A DNA stretch of 12,758 bases. Source: a bacterium (GTDB taxonomy: Bacteria; ARS69). This document shows positions 1 through 7,604 of this stretch, piece after piece; position 1 is the first letter of the stretch, and each line of letters starts with the position of its first letter. The translations under genes and the position numbers were made by a program. The notes beneath the pieces are model-generated. The model ran no database searches and was not told the origin of the DNA. It worked only from the letters and a program-made list of their open reading frames with translations. The DNA lies in contig JALGZO010000125.1 in the NCBI GenBank assembly GCA_025774865.1, forward strand, positions 1-12,758, in the 5' to 3' direction.

Positions 1-714
1 GGCGCGGCGTCGACTTGCGCGCTATTCGCTCATTGCTTCACCTGCTCGAAGGACGTCGCGGCCGCGAGCCGCATCAGCCGACGGCTCTCCGAGCTCGGCC
101 TGGGAGTGCTGCGCTTCGACTTCACGGGACTCGGAAACTCGGAAGGGGATTTTTCGAACACGAACTTCTCGTCCAACGTGGATGATCTCGTCGCGGCCGC
201 CGACCACCTTCGCGGAATGGGCACCGCGCCCGCACTGCTCGTGGGGCACAGCCTCGGCGGCGCCGCGGTGCTCGACGCGGCGGGGCGGATCGAGGAGGTC
301 CGTGCCGTCGCCACCATCGGGGCACCGAGCACCCCGCAACACATCCTCCGTTTACTGGAAGACTCGCGGCCCGAGATCGAAGAGGCCGGGGTCGCCGCGG
401 TGAGCCTCGCCGGTCGAACGTTTCACATCCGCAAGCAGTTCCTGGACGACCTCGAGGAACAGAACCTCGCCGAGCGCATTCGCACTCTCGGGCGAGCGCT
501 CCTCGTGATGCACTCCCCACGCGACGAGATCGTCCCGATCGACGAGGCACGCAAGATCTACGAAACGGCCCGCCATCCGAAGAGCTTTCTCTCTCTCGAC
601 GACGCCGACCACCTGCTCACGCGCCCCGCCGACTCGGAGTTCGCGGCACGGGTGCTCGCGGCGTGGGCCTCCCGCTACGTCGGTACCGCGACCCTTCGGC
701 GCTCCGCCCCCTAG
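1..714 (+). CDS. alpha/beta hydrolase (OsmC-partner type), 5' end outside window
   Basis: The frame is open from base 1, so the first residues (about 30, judging by the family) are missing. The visible 237 residues contain the [10 protein letters not shown] block and the [15 protein letters not shown] block typical of the hydrolase half of bifunctional alpha/beta hydrolase/OsmC proteins. The nucleophile elbow is GHSLGG with Ser at bases 250-252. The likely acid is the Asp of HSPRDEIV (523-525) and the likely base the His of DADHLL (610-612), so the catalytic triad looks complete. Substrate is unknown; such proteins are cytosolic and of uncertain physiological role. The usual C-terminal OsmC peroxidase-like domain is absent: translation stops about 10 residues after the hydrolase core, and the next 114 bases encode no OsmC remnant. 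An internal ATG at 106 is in frame, but the conserved block before it argues against that start. Confidence 0.9.
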   Translation, partial: GAASTCALFAHCFTCSKDVAAASRISRRLSELGLGVLRFDFTGLGNSEGDFSNTNFSSNVDDLVAAADHLRGMGTAPALLVGHSLGGAAVLDAAGRIEEVRAVATIGAPSTPQHILRLLEDSRPEIEEAGVAAVSLAGRTFHIRKQFLDDLEEQNLAERIRTLGRALLVMHSPRDEIVPIDEARKIYETARHPKSFLSLDDADHLLTRPADSEFAARVLAAWASRYVGTATLRRSAP

Positions 715-828
715 AAGGGGCCGTCCAGCGGGCCGATCGCCACTCAGGTGCCCACCGAAACTCGCCGAAAGTCGGATGAAACCGGGTACCCTTGCAGGTA
801 TTCGGACTCCTTCACGCGGAAGGCGAAC

Positions 829-2595
829 ATGCGATCTCTCGTCGTGGCCGCGACGATTCTCCTCGGCTCCGCCACCATCGTCGCGGCGGTCGTGAACGTG
901 TCCCCGGACGGGCGCGAGACGGCGGTCGAGCCGGAGGCCGCGATCCCGCCCGGAACGCTGCTTCTCGGTGTCCCCGACGTCCCGCTCCCCGATGTTCCGA
1001 GCTGGACCGGCGATCTGAATCGAGCCGTCGGGGCGCTCGCGTTCGGCGACACGGACGGGGATGGCGACCTCGACCTCGCGTGCGGTTGCTACTTCTCGAA
1101 CGGGTTTCCCCCCATCGACCAGTGGGAGAACCTGATCTACCGGAACGACGGCGGCACGCTCCAGACGACACCGACCTGGGTGTCGGTGGACGAACGGCAC
1201 ACCGCCGACCTCCGGTTCGGTGACGTCGACGGGGACGGGCGGCAGGATCTGTTCGCGGCGAACGGCGGCGAGGGGCTCGACCCGAGCGTCATCTACCTGA
1301 ACGGACCCACCGGCATCGACTCCATCGCCGACTGGGCCGCCACCGACCTGACGTGGACCCTCGGGGGAGCGTTCTGCGATCTCGACGGCGACGGCTCGCT
1401 CGACCTCGTCACCGCGAATCAGGGGAACTCCGCCAATTCCGTGCGGCCGGTGCACGCGTACTACAACACCGGCGCCGGGCTCGAGACCTCGCCGAGCTGG
1501 GCATCGAGCGACCTCGCGATCTCGAACGCGGTGGCCGTCGGCGATCTCGACGGCAGCTCCGACGTTGCGGTGCTCGCTCACACGTTCCCCGGCGACGGTC
1601 AGACGACGCTCTTCACGCTCCCGCACCAGCCGATCACATCGATCGAGCGAATCGAGATCATCGATTGGATCGGGATCGTGTTCTACACCGTGGACCGACT
1701 CACGGGGCGCATCCACTTCGGCTTCCCGCCGCCGGTGGGGTCGACCGTCGAGGTCGACTACACCTACAGCACCCAGCCCGACATCGCGGTCACGAAGTGG
1801 GTGAACTACGAGACCGGCGTCTACGCGAACTCGTCCGGCACGCTGTCGGCGACTCCCACCTGGACGACGGGCGACGCCACGCGCGCCGACAAGGGCATCG
1901 GGCTCTCCGACGTCGACGCCGACGGTGATCCCGATCTCGCGTTCGGCGGCACCGACGAGACGCTCTTCTATCGAAACGCCGGTGGCACTCCCACCGGCCC
2001 GGAGTGGATGTCGAGCAACGATTTCCACAGTTGCCAGGACCTCGCTTGGGGCGACGTGGACGGAGACGGCGACGAGGATCTCGCGACCATCCACTTCGGC
2101 ACGGGGCACGTACGCCTCTATCTCAACCGGGACGGCCTGCTCGACGCGACGCCGTCGTGGCTCTACGACCTCGCCTCGAGCGGGACGGCCATCGCCTGGG
2201 GTGACGTGAACGGCGACGGCTTCCTCGACCTCGCCGCGGGGACCGCCCGCCTGCCGATCGTCCTCTTCCTGAACACGGGGCCGCCCTTCGTCGGGGCCGA
2301 GACCGTGGACGCGGGCGCGCCGGATCGCTCGACCGCGTTGCTCGCGCATCCGAACCCGTCTCGCGCCACGGTCACGCTCCTCCGGCGGGACGCTCGACCG
2401 ATCCCCCTCCCGGCGCGGCTCGTCGTCTCGGACGCGGCGGGACGAACCGTTCGTCGGCGCTCCATCACGTCCCGCCTCGACGCTCGCTGGGACGGGCTCG
2501 ACGAATCGGGACGACCGGTACCCGGCGGGGTTTACTTCGTGAGGATTCACCACGCGGATGGCGTCGACACGGGGCGCCTCGTCCGGCTCCGCTGA
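829..2595 (+). CDS. secreted FG-GAP/VCBS beta-propeller protein with FlgD-like C-terminal domain
   Basis: 588 residues. The start ATG at 829 is preceded by GGAAGG (818-823, 5 nt spacer) and opens a signal peptide (Arg2, then a hydrophobic run to about residue 22); the in-frame GTG at 748 would bury it. Seven Asp-rich calcium-binding-type loops of the form GD.DGDG..DL begin near residues 74, 132, 184, 239, 361, 409 and 459, matching a seven-bladed propeller. The fourth loop is shortened (GDLDGSSDVAV). An extra segment of about 55-70 residues sits between blades 4 and 5 (from residue 262). The C-terminus, from HPNPS at 507 through WDGLDESGRPVPGGVYFVRI, resembles the FlgD Ig-like or Por-type sorting domain of FCB-group bacteria, suggesting export and surface attachment or release. 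Partner or ligand is unknown. It stands 114 bp after the hydrolase and 46 bp before the ankyrin gene. Confidence 0.93.
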   Translation: MRSLVVAATILLGSATIVAAVVNVSPDGRETAVEPEAAIPPGTLLLGVPDVPLPDVPSWTGDLNRAVGALAFGDTDGDGDLDLACGCYFSNGFPPIDQWENLIYRNDGGTLQTTPTWVSVDERHTADLRFGDVDGDGRQDLFAANGGEGLDPSVIYLNGPTGIDSIADWAATDLTWTLGGAFCDLDGDGSLDLVTANQGNSANSVRPVHAYYNTGAGLETSPSWASSDLAISNAVAVGDLDGSSDVAVLAHTFPGDGQTTLFTLPHQPITSIERIEIIDWIGIVFYTVDRLTGRIHFGFPPPVGSTVEVDYTYSTQPDIAVTKWVNYETGVYANSSGTLSATPTWTTGDATRADKGIGLSDVDADGDPDLAFGGTDETLFYRNAGGTPTGPEWMSSNDFHSCQDLAWGDVDGDGDEDLATIHFGTGHVRLYLNRDGLLDATPSWLYDLASSGTAIAWGDVNGDGFLDLAAGTARLPIVLFLNTGPPFVGAETVDAGAPDRSTALLAHPNPSRATVTLLRRDARPIPLPARLVVSDAAGRTVRRRSITSRLDARWDGLDESGRPVPGGVYFVRIHHADGVDTGRLVRLR

Positions 2596-2628
2596 CCGGC
2601 CGCCATACCCGCCTTACAGCTCGAGTGT

Positions 2629-2634
2629 TAGGAT
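2629..2634 (+). promoter_or_regulatory. probable -10 box of a leaderless promoter for the ankyrin gene
   Basis: TAGGAT, inside GTTAGGAT, is followed by exactly 7 nt and then the ATG at 2642, which places the transcription start at or next to the start codon. No good Shine-Dalgarno sequence stands at normal spacing, and no TTGACA-like -35 is visible. The same TAGNNT-N7-ATG arrangement occurs twice more in this window, at glgA and at the gene divergent from it. This is inference from the pattern only. Confidence 0.5.
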
Positions 2635-2641
2635 TCCGGCC

Positions 2642-3745
2642 ATGGATCACGATCTTCACTGGTACGCCGAATCGGGACAGATCGACCGGCTGCGGGCCGA
2701 TCTCGAGGCCGGTGCAGATCGCGAAGCCCGCGACGAGGACGGGCGGACACCGTTGCAGATCGCCACCGAGAAGGGGCGCCTCGACGTGATCGAGGTGCTG
2801 GCGGACGCGGGAGCCGATCTGGACGCGGCGGAGGGCGTCGCTCCGTCGCTGCGTCCTCTCCACCGCGCGTGCCTCGTCTCGGAGCGATTCGCGCTCGCCC
2901 GGAACGAGGAGATGGCCCGGCTCCTGTTGCGCCGGGGGGCGGACCCCGCCGTCCCCGACGACGCCGGGCGCACGCCGCTACACCTCGCGATCGAATGGTG
3001 CGGCTCCGATCTCCTCGAGCGCTTCATCGACAAAGGAGCCGATCCCGTCGCCACCGACGAGTCCGGGCGCACGCCACTGCACGTCGCGTGCGCGCGCGGA
3101 GCGATGTCCATGGCCGATCACCTGATCGAGGGAGAGGGTGCGGCCGCGGCTCGGCGGAAGGACACGGCCCTGGCCCGCCTCGAAGACGAGTCGGTGCTCG
3201 AGACGCTGATCGCTGACGGAGCGAACCCGGCCGAACCCGACGGGCAGGGGATCACGCCGATCCACGTCGCGGCCGAGCGTGGAACGGAGTGGGCGGCCAA
3301 GATCCTTCTCGCCCACGGCGCCGATCCGAACTCGGTCGACTCCTACCGCGCCACACCTCTCCATCGCGCGGCCGACGCGAACGTCGCGGAGCTCTTGATC
3401 GCGCACGGTGCCGACCTGAACCCCCTGGACAAGGACGGGAACCCTCCGCTGCATCGCGCGGTCGGATCGGGGCGGATCGACGTCGCGGACGTGCTCCTCG
3501 AGCGGGGCGCCGACGTGCGGGTGGCCAACGCCGACGGTCGGACGGCGCTTCACGTCGCCGCGAGCTCCGGTCGCGCCCATACCGTCGAGAAGCTCGTCGC
3601 GCGCGGCGCGGACGTCAACGCGCCGGATCGGGACGGCCGCACGCCGCTCACCGTCGCGAAGGAGGGCGGCCACACGCTGGTCGTCCAGACGTTGAAGCGG
3701 CACGGCGGTCGCACGCGGAAGCGTCGCTCCTTCTTCGGATTCTGA
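2642..3745 (+). CDS. ankyrin-repeat protein
   Basis: 367 residues, composed almost wholly of about ten ankyrin repeats of the form DGRTPLHxAxxxGxxxxxxxLLxxGADxNxxD. The clearest lie at about residues 32-64, 107-139, 140-163, 201-233, 264-296, 297-329 and 330-356. The unit around 166-200 is degenerate, having lost the TPLH turn, and the unit at 234-263 is about three residues short. The protein ends in a basic tail (RTRKRRSFFGF). No signal peptide or membrane segment is visible, so it is probably a cytosolic binding scaffold; the partner cannot be inferred. The start at 2642 is chosen because the repeat-cap helix begins there and because of the -10 box 7 nt upstream; the longer frame from 2558 adds only non-conserved residues that overlap the preceding gene. 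It lies 11 bp before thiD and is probably co-transcribed with it. Confidence 0.95.
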   Translation: MDHDLHWYAESGQIDRLRADLEAGADREARDEDGRTPLQIATEKGRLDVIEVLADAGADLDAAEGVAPSLRPLHRACLVSERFALARNEEMARLLLRRGADPAVPDDAGRTPLHLAIEWCGSDLLERFIDKGADPVATDESGRTPLHVACARGAMSMADHLIEGEGAAAARRKDTALARLEDESVLETLIADGANPAEPDGQGITPIHVAAERGTEWAAKILLAHGADPNSVDSYRATPLHRAADANVAELLIAHGADLNPLDKDGNPPLHRAVGSGRIDVADVLLERGADVRVANADGRTALHVAASSGRAHTVEKLVARGADVNAPDRDGRTPLTVAKEGGHTLVVQTLKRHGGRTRKRRSFFGF

Positions 3746-3756
3746 CGGAGACTCGG

Positions 3757-4521
3757 ATGACCCCGACCATCCTCACGATCGCCGGCTCCGACCCGACGGG
3801 GGGCGCGGGGATTCAGGCCGATCTCCGGACGGCGGCCGAGCTCGGATGCCGGGGCGCGAGCGCCGTCACCGCGATCACCGTTCAAGACTCGCGCGGCGTG
3901 CACGGGTGGGAGCCCGTATCCGCCGACCTCGTCCGCCAGCAGGTGCGCACGATTCTCCGGGACTTCGAACCGGGAGCCGTGAAGACCGGCATGCTCGCGA
4001 CCGCAGAAATCGTCGAAGTCGTCGCCGAGGAGATCCGGCGGGAGGCGACCCGCGTCCTCGTGGTCGATCCCGTGCTCGTCTCGTCGTCGGGAGCTCCCCT
4101 GCTCCAGGAGGGCGGCCTCGAGGCGCTGCGGCGTGAGCTTCTCCCCCTCGCGACTCTCGTCACCCCGAACGTCGACGAAGCCCGACGCCTCTCGGGGCTT
4201 CCGGTCGAGTCCGCCGACGACGCCGGAAGGGCCGCCGCCGCGATTCGCGACCTCGGTGCCGCCGCCGTCGTCGTCACGGGTGGGCACCTCGAAGAAGAGC
4301 CCGGTACGGACGTTCTCGTGACGCGCGACGGCGTGACCCGGTTCGCCCCGGAGAGGGTCGAAGGCCGCGACGCCCATGGTACCGGTTGCGTTTTCTCAGC
4401 GGCGATCGCGTGCGGGCTGGCACGAGGCGAGTCGCTCGAGGAAGCGGTGGAGGGCGCCAAACGGCTCACCGAGGACCTGATTCGCCGGTGTCCCGCTCAC
4501 CGACCGGAGCCGGCGTCGTGA
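3757..4521 (+). CDS. thiD: hydroxymethylpyrimidine/phosphomethylpyrimidine kinase
   Basis: 254 residues, close to the usual length of about 265. ThiD phosphorylates 4-amino-5-hydroxymethyl-2-methylpyrimidine and then its monophosphate, supplying the pyrimidine half of thiamine in the cytosol. It is a ribokinase-fold enzyme. Seen here: the N-terminal TIAGSDPTGGAGIQADL substrate and oxyanion region (residues 7-23), VKTGML (75-80), VDPVLVSSSG (103-112), TPNVDEA (136-142), VVTGGH (172-177) and the catalytic DAHGTGC motif (205-211), with the family's conserved Cys at 211. The start ATG at 3757 has GGAG 6 nt upstream. No TPP riboswitch fits in the 11 bp leader and no other thiamine gene is adjacent, so control probably comes from the upstream ankyrin promoter. 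The stop overlaps the GTG start of the next gene. Confidence 0.97.
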   Translation: MTPTILTIAGSDPTGGAGIQADLRTAAELGCRGASAVTAITVQDSRGVHGWEPVSADLVRQQVRTILRDFEPGAVKTGMLATAEIVEVVAEEIRREATRVLVVDPVLVSSSGAPLLQEGGLEALRRELLPLATLVTPNVDEARRLSGLPVESADDAGRAAAAIRDLGAAAVVVTGGHLEEEPGTDVLVTRDGVTRFAPERVEGRDAHGTGCVFSAAIACGLARGESLEEAVEGAKRLTEDLIRRCPAHRPEPAS

Positions 4522-5024
4522 CCGCGACGATACGCGCGATCGCCGACACCGACTGGGAAGCCGTTCTCGCGATCTACGCCGAAGGAATCCGCGGGGGCAA
4601 TGCCACATTCGAGACCGAGGTCCCCGACTGGGAAACCTGGAAGCGCGGACATCTCGAAGTCGGCCGGCACATCGTGGTCGAGGACGGGAAGGTCGTCGGA
4701 TGGGTGGCGCTCGCCCCCGTCTCTCCCCGGCCATGCTATCGCGGCGTGGCCGACGTGAGCGTCTACGTCACGGATCGCGCCCAGGGGCGCGGCGTGGGGC
4801 GGGCGCTCCTCGACGCGGCGATCGAGTCCTCGGAGGCGCATGACATCTGGACCCTCACGGCCGGCATCTTCCCCGAGAACGAAGCGAGTCTCAGCGTTCA
4901 CGAGAAGTGCGGCTTCCGCCGGGTCGGAGTGCGGGAACGCATCGGCTGGGGCCTTGGTCGCTGGCGCGACGTCGTGTTGATGGAGCGCCGCAGCGCCAAG
5001 GCGGGCACGCCCGATCCTGTGTAA
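4518..5024 (+). CDS. GNAT family N-acetyltransferase (phosphinothricin acetyltransferase/MnaT-like)
   Basis: 168 residues. The start is the GTG that overlaps the thiD stop as GTGA, with GGAG at 4506-4509 (8 nt spacer). The pattern is that of the Pat/YncA subgroup, which acetylates the amino group of small amino acids or analogues such as methionine sulfone, methionine sulfoximine or phosphinothricin using acetyl-CoA. Seen: IRAIADTDWEAVLAIY at the N-terminus, NATFETE (28-34), YRGVADVSVYV (74-84), the acetyl-CoA pyrophosphate loop QGRGVG (89-94), and N.ASLSVHEKCGFRRVGV (121-138) followed by GRWRDVVLM (147-155). These match the subgroup along its whole length. The natural substrate is unknown; detoxification or amino-acid housekeeping is most likely. 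Translational coupling to thiD is clear, but a functional link to thiamine is not. Confidence 0.93.
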   Translation: MTATIRAIADTDWEAVLAIYAEGIRGGNATFETEVPDWETWKRGHLEVGRHIVVEDGKVVGWVALAPVSPRPCYRGVADVSVYVTDRAQGRGVGRALLDAAIESSEAHDIWTLTAGIFPENEASLSVHEKCGFRRVGVRERIGWGLGRWRDVVLMERRSAKAGTPDPV

Positions 5025-5056
5025 GACGAGCACCGATCGAACGGCGGCGCGCCCTT

Positions 5057-5602
5057 CTACTGCGGATACGAGAAATCGACCGCCAGGTAGGTTCGACGAT
5101 CGATCGCGATCTGCTCGATCGTGCCGCCGAGCGTGAGAGCCCCGGTCAGCGTCCGGGTGCCGCCCCAGTACACTGACGAGTCCCCCGCCATCTCGCCGGT
5201 CTCGTCGTCCTCCTTCGGCACGAGCATCACCACGCGCTCCCGCTCCAGGAAATCCACACTGACCCTCATGTACATCTCCGGCTGGCGAAGGCGGAGCGGC
5301 TCCACCGCGTCCGCGCCGGAAAAGTAGACGGTGAAAATGCTGGTCTCGGGATCGAACGTGATCTCGGCGTGGGCCACGTGGTTCCCCAGCGCGACCACGG
5401 AACCGCCGTAGAGCGCCTCGTGCTCGCAGTCGAGGGCGTGCTCCGTCACGACCGAGCCGGGCGGGGGCAGGGCCGCCGCGCCGAGGGCGCCGCCGGCCTT
5501 TCCTCCGGCCAGTTTGGGGTCGTCGGACTCCTCATCTGCTCCCGTCGGTGGGACCAGCGTCAACCCGACGAACCCGATGAGGACCAAAGCGAGCATTCTC
5601 AT
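5057..5602 (-). CDS. small secreted protein of unknown function
   Basis: 181 residues, last gene of the minus-strand cluster. The ATG at 5602 follows GAGGAG (5610-5615, 7 nt spacer) and begins a signal peptide: MRM, a hydrophobic run to about residue 17, then PPTGA with cleavage likely near residue 22. There is no lipobox Cys. A Gly/Ala/Pro-rich linker (about 30-50) leads to a beta-rich region with GGSVVALGNHVAHAEITFDPE followed by FTVYFSGADAVEPLRL. I have a loose impression of small periplasmic proteins with GG.V..LG.HH.E-type strands in planctomycetes and relatives, but I would not assign a family. A second conserved-looking part is GGTRTLTGALTLGGTIEQI. The stop faces the GNAT stop across 32 bp with no clear terminator. 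It lies 11 bp from the upstream esterase gene, so it is probably in the same transcript. Confidence 0.75.
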   Translation of the reverse strand: MRMLALVLIGFVGLTLVPPTGADEESDDPKLAGGKAGGALGAAALPPPGSVVTEHALDCEHEALYGGSVVALGNHVAHAEITFDPETSIFTVYFSGADAVEPLRLRQPEMYMRVSVDFLERERVVMLVPKEDDETGEMAGDSSVYWGGTRTLTGALTLGGTIEQIAIDRRTYLAVDFSYPQ

Positions 5603-5609
5603 GGTGTAT

Positions 5610-5615
5610 CTCCTC
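5610..5615 (-). promoter_or_regulatory. Shine-Dalgarno site that fixes the start of the small secreted protein
   Basis: GAGGAG on the minus strand, 7 nt before the ATG at 5602. It overlaps the TGA of the upstream esterase (5614-5616), which suggests coupled translation. It supports the signal-peptide start rather than the longer open frame reaching to 5764. Confidence 0.8.
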
Positions 5616-6342
5616 AAACCCATTCTGCGAGGTATTTCGGCAACATTTCCCGCCACAACGGCCAGTCGTGATCCCAGTCGGGTCCCCACGAGTCTACCCG
5701 ATTCGGCACCCCCGCGGCGCCCAGGACCTCGGCCGCTCGCCAAGATTCTCCGATGTCTTCCCACCGACCCTCGCCGGAGGCGAAGAGCACGAAGCGCTTC
5801 CGGACCTGATCCAAGTGCTCGCCGTTCATTCCCCCGAGGAAGTGAATGGGAGAGGACTCGAAGAACTCGGGTCCGGGCTCGTCCTCCTTGTAGAACCGGA
5901 CGAGATCGAAGGTGCCGCTCATGCAGAGCGCGTGGGAGAACGCGTCAGGGTGTCGACAGATGAGAGCCAAAGCGTTGAAGGCGCCGATGGACGATCCGGC
6001 GACCACCAGCTCGAGGTCGTCGTCGCGGCAGTCGTGCCGAACCGCCGGCACGACCTCGTGGTATATGAACTCCTGATACTGCTTCTGGATCCATCCGCGG
6101 TACCGGCCGTCGCTGTCGCCTCGGAGCATCGCACGACCCGCCACGCTGTCGACGGAATAGACCTTGATCTTTCCGGCGGCCAGAAGATCCGACAGCACGT
6201 CGATCACGAGGAAGCGCTCGATCTCCTCGGCGTCACCGCCCGCCGTGGGGAATATGAGCACCGGCTTGCCGATTTCCCCCCAGCGCGCCAGCGCGACCTC
6301 TTGCCCGAGACGCTTCGAGTGCCAGGTTTCGGTCGCCTTCAC
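5614..6342 (-). CDS. putative esterase, alpha/beta-hydrolase fold
   Basis: 242 residues. The start is the GTG at 6342, which overlaps the stop of the upstream ATP-grasp gene as GTGA and has GAAGG 7 nt upstream (6350-6354). The fold signs are KPVLIFPTAGGDAEEIE (26-42), typical of the first strand and oxyanion region of the putative-esterase family, and the nucleophile elbow VVAGSSIGAF with Ser118. The likely base is His225 in DWDHDWPLW near the C-terminus; the acid is not certain. There is no signal peptide, so it acts in the cytosol. The family includes S-formylglutathione hydrolase, Fes and mycolyltransferases; this member has no characterised substrate that I know of. Its coupling to an ATP-grasp ligase suggests it hydrolyses or transfers an acyl group made or used by that enzyme. 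Confidence 0.87.
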   Translation of the reverse strand: MKATETWHSKRLGQEVALARWGEIGKPVLIFPTAGGDAEEIERFLVIDVLSDLLAAGKIKVYSVDSVAGRAMLRGDSDGRYRGWIQKQYQEFIYHEVVPAVRHDCRDDDLELVVAGSSIGAFNALALICRHPDAFSHALCMSGTFDLVRFYKEDEPGPEFFESSPIHFLGGMNGEHLDQVRKRFVLFASGEGRWEDIGESWRAAEVLGAAGVPNRVDSWGPDWDHDWPLWREMLPKYLAEWV

Positions 6343-7604
6343 GGTCCCGCCTTCTCGCGGCGCGACGCGGCCGGAGAGTCGCGCCACCGCTGGATCCTCT
6401 CCCAGAAGAGCTCCGTGAACTCCTCCACTTCGTGATCCGGGTAAAGAGCCTCGACCTTCTTGCGAACCGCGTCCTTCGCGACGTCGGAACCGAAGAACTC
6501 CCGAGCGACCTCATCCAGATGCGACAGGTGCGTGGCGCAGAACTCTTCGAAGTGTTCCGCGTCGAAACGCTTCAGTGCGATCGCCGCGTACTCCGAGAGC
6601 TTCTCGCGAAACGACAGATCGTCTCGGTCTGCAATCGCGTAGAACGGGGTCCAGTTGAGGTTGCGGCGGAACGGCCGCTCGACGGCGGCGCAGAAGATGG
6701 ACCACTTCAGTTTCGCGAGTAGGAGCCACGGGAAGTGAAAGTGCAGCGATGTGACCTGCGAGTCGGGACAGGGATTCGCGAAATCGATCGGCCGCCAGGT
6801 GCCCTTCTCGCCACGAAGTGTCTCGCAGGAGTTGAAGTCCCAGCCGAAGAAGGAGTTGATCGTGAGCGTCATGTCCTCGAGGACGGCGGCGTCGGTCGGG
6901 GAAAGAAAGTCGGTCTCCATCGTGTAACGATCGTGGAGCGGACCCGACGGATCGTAGAGAACGTGGCGAATCTGCGGACCGAGGCCGACGGTGCGCACGT
7001 AGAGGTCGAACGGCTCCACGGCTCGCTGGATGTGCATCACGTGGCGGCCGCTTTGTTCGTACGCGGCCTGGAGCGCCGCGGGGTTCTCGATGCGGCTGAC
7101 CCCGGTCCAGCCTCCCCCGTCGTAGGGTTTCATGTACATCGGGTAGCCGAGCCGCTCCCCGACGTCTTCGAGATCGAACAGGCGCGCGTAGCGTTCCAGG
7201 GTCGGCTTCAGGTCGGGGCTCGATTCGTACTCCTTCGGCGGGATGAGCCAGGTCTCGGGAATCGGAAACCCGAGCCGCAGCATCCCGCCGTACGTGGTGA
7301 GCTTCTCCATCGACTGCACGGACCACGGATTGTTGAACACGTAGACGTCGTCGAGGAGGATCGACTTCTTGATCCATTCGCGGCTCGGGTGATACCAGTG
7401 CGTCAACCGGTCGATGACGAGGTCGTACCGGGGAGGGTCGAGAAGGGCGAACGGCTCGATCGTGACGCGCTCCACCTCGAACTGGATGCAGTCCCCGTCG
7501 ACGGGAATCGAGAGGTCGAGCCGCTCCAGAATCTCTTCGTAGCAAATCGGCCAGCAGATGTCCGCCCCGAGGGACAGGCCGATTCTTCGGGTCAGGGTGG
7601 CCAT
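6339..7604 (-). CDS. ATP-grasp domain protein (ligase 2), with long C-terminal extension
   Basis: 421 residues. The ATG at 7604 has GGGGAGG only 2 nt away, a tight spacing; the frame extends to a TTG at 7712, but the added 36 residues look non-conserved. The N-terminal domain (8-125) includes SLGADICWPICYEEIL and a run with FNNPWSV and MEKLTTYGGMLRLGFPIPETWLIP, the typical lid and hinge before an ATP-grasp core. The ATP-binding segment is YPMYMKPYDGGGWTGV, with Lys159 and the glycine loop 163-165. Later come VRTVGLGPQIRHVLY (203-217) and the metal-binding segment WRPIDFANPCPD (270-281). Such enzymes activate a carboxylate as acyl-phosphate and join it to an amine or similar nucleophile. About 140 residues rich in Trp/Phe and helices follow the metal site and are not part of the standard core. 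Substrates unknown. It heads the second block of the cluster and is translationally coupled to the esterase after it. Confidence 0.86.
   Translation of the reverse strand: MATLTRRIGLSLGADICWPICYEEILERLDLSIPVDGDCIQFEVERVTIEPFALLDPPRYDLVIDRLTHWYHPSREWIKKSILLDDVYVFNNPWSVQSMEKLTTYGGMLRLGFPIPETWLIPPKEYESSPDLKPTLERYARLFDLEDVGERLGYPMYMKPYDGGGWTGVSRIENPAALQAAYEQSGRHVMHIQRAVEPFDLYVRTVGLGPQIRHVLYDPSGPLHDRYTMETDFLSPTDAAVLEDMTLTINSFFGWDFNSCETLRGEKGTWRPIDFANPCPDSQVTSLHFHFPWLLLAKLKWSIFCAAVERPFRRNLNWTPFYAIADRDDLSFREKLSEYAAIALKRFDAEHFEEFCATHLSHLDEVAREFFGSDVAKDAVRKKVEALYPDHEVEEFTELFWERIQRWRDSPAASRREKAGP

Noticed and set aside
706-721. GCCCC/GGGGC hairpin over the hydrolase stop codon, considered as a terminator
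   Set aside because: The stem is only 5 bp, it overlaps the stop codon, and no T-run follows.
352-2553. Long open frame of 733 codons on the minus strand opposite the propeller gene
   Set aside because: It is the antisense shadow of a high-GC gene with Asp-rich repeats; its translation is Arg/Val/Glu-rich with no motif, and the plus-strand gene has a signal peptide and clear domains.
2642-3745. Regular DNA periodicity of about 99 bases, considered as a DNA repeat array
   Set aside because: It is explained by the 33-residue ankyrin repeat; the units are conserved as protein, not as DNA.
3746-3756. TPP riboswitch before thiD
   Set aside because: The leader is 11 bp and the upstream sequence is ankyrin coding region, so there is no room for one.
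5025-5056. Possible bidirectional terminator between the convergent GNAT and secreted-protein genes
   Set aside because: Only the short palindrome GGCGCGCC is present; there is no stem-loop with a T-tract.
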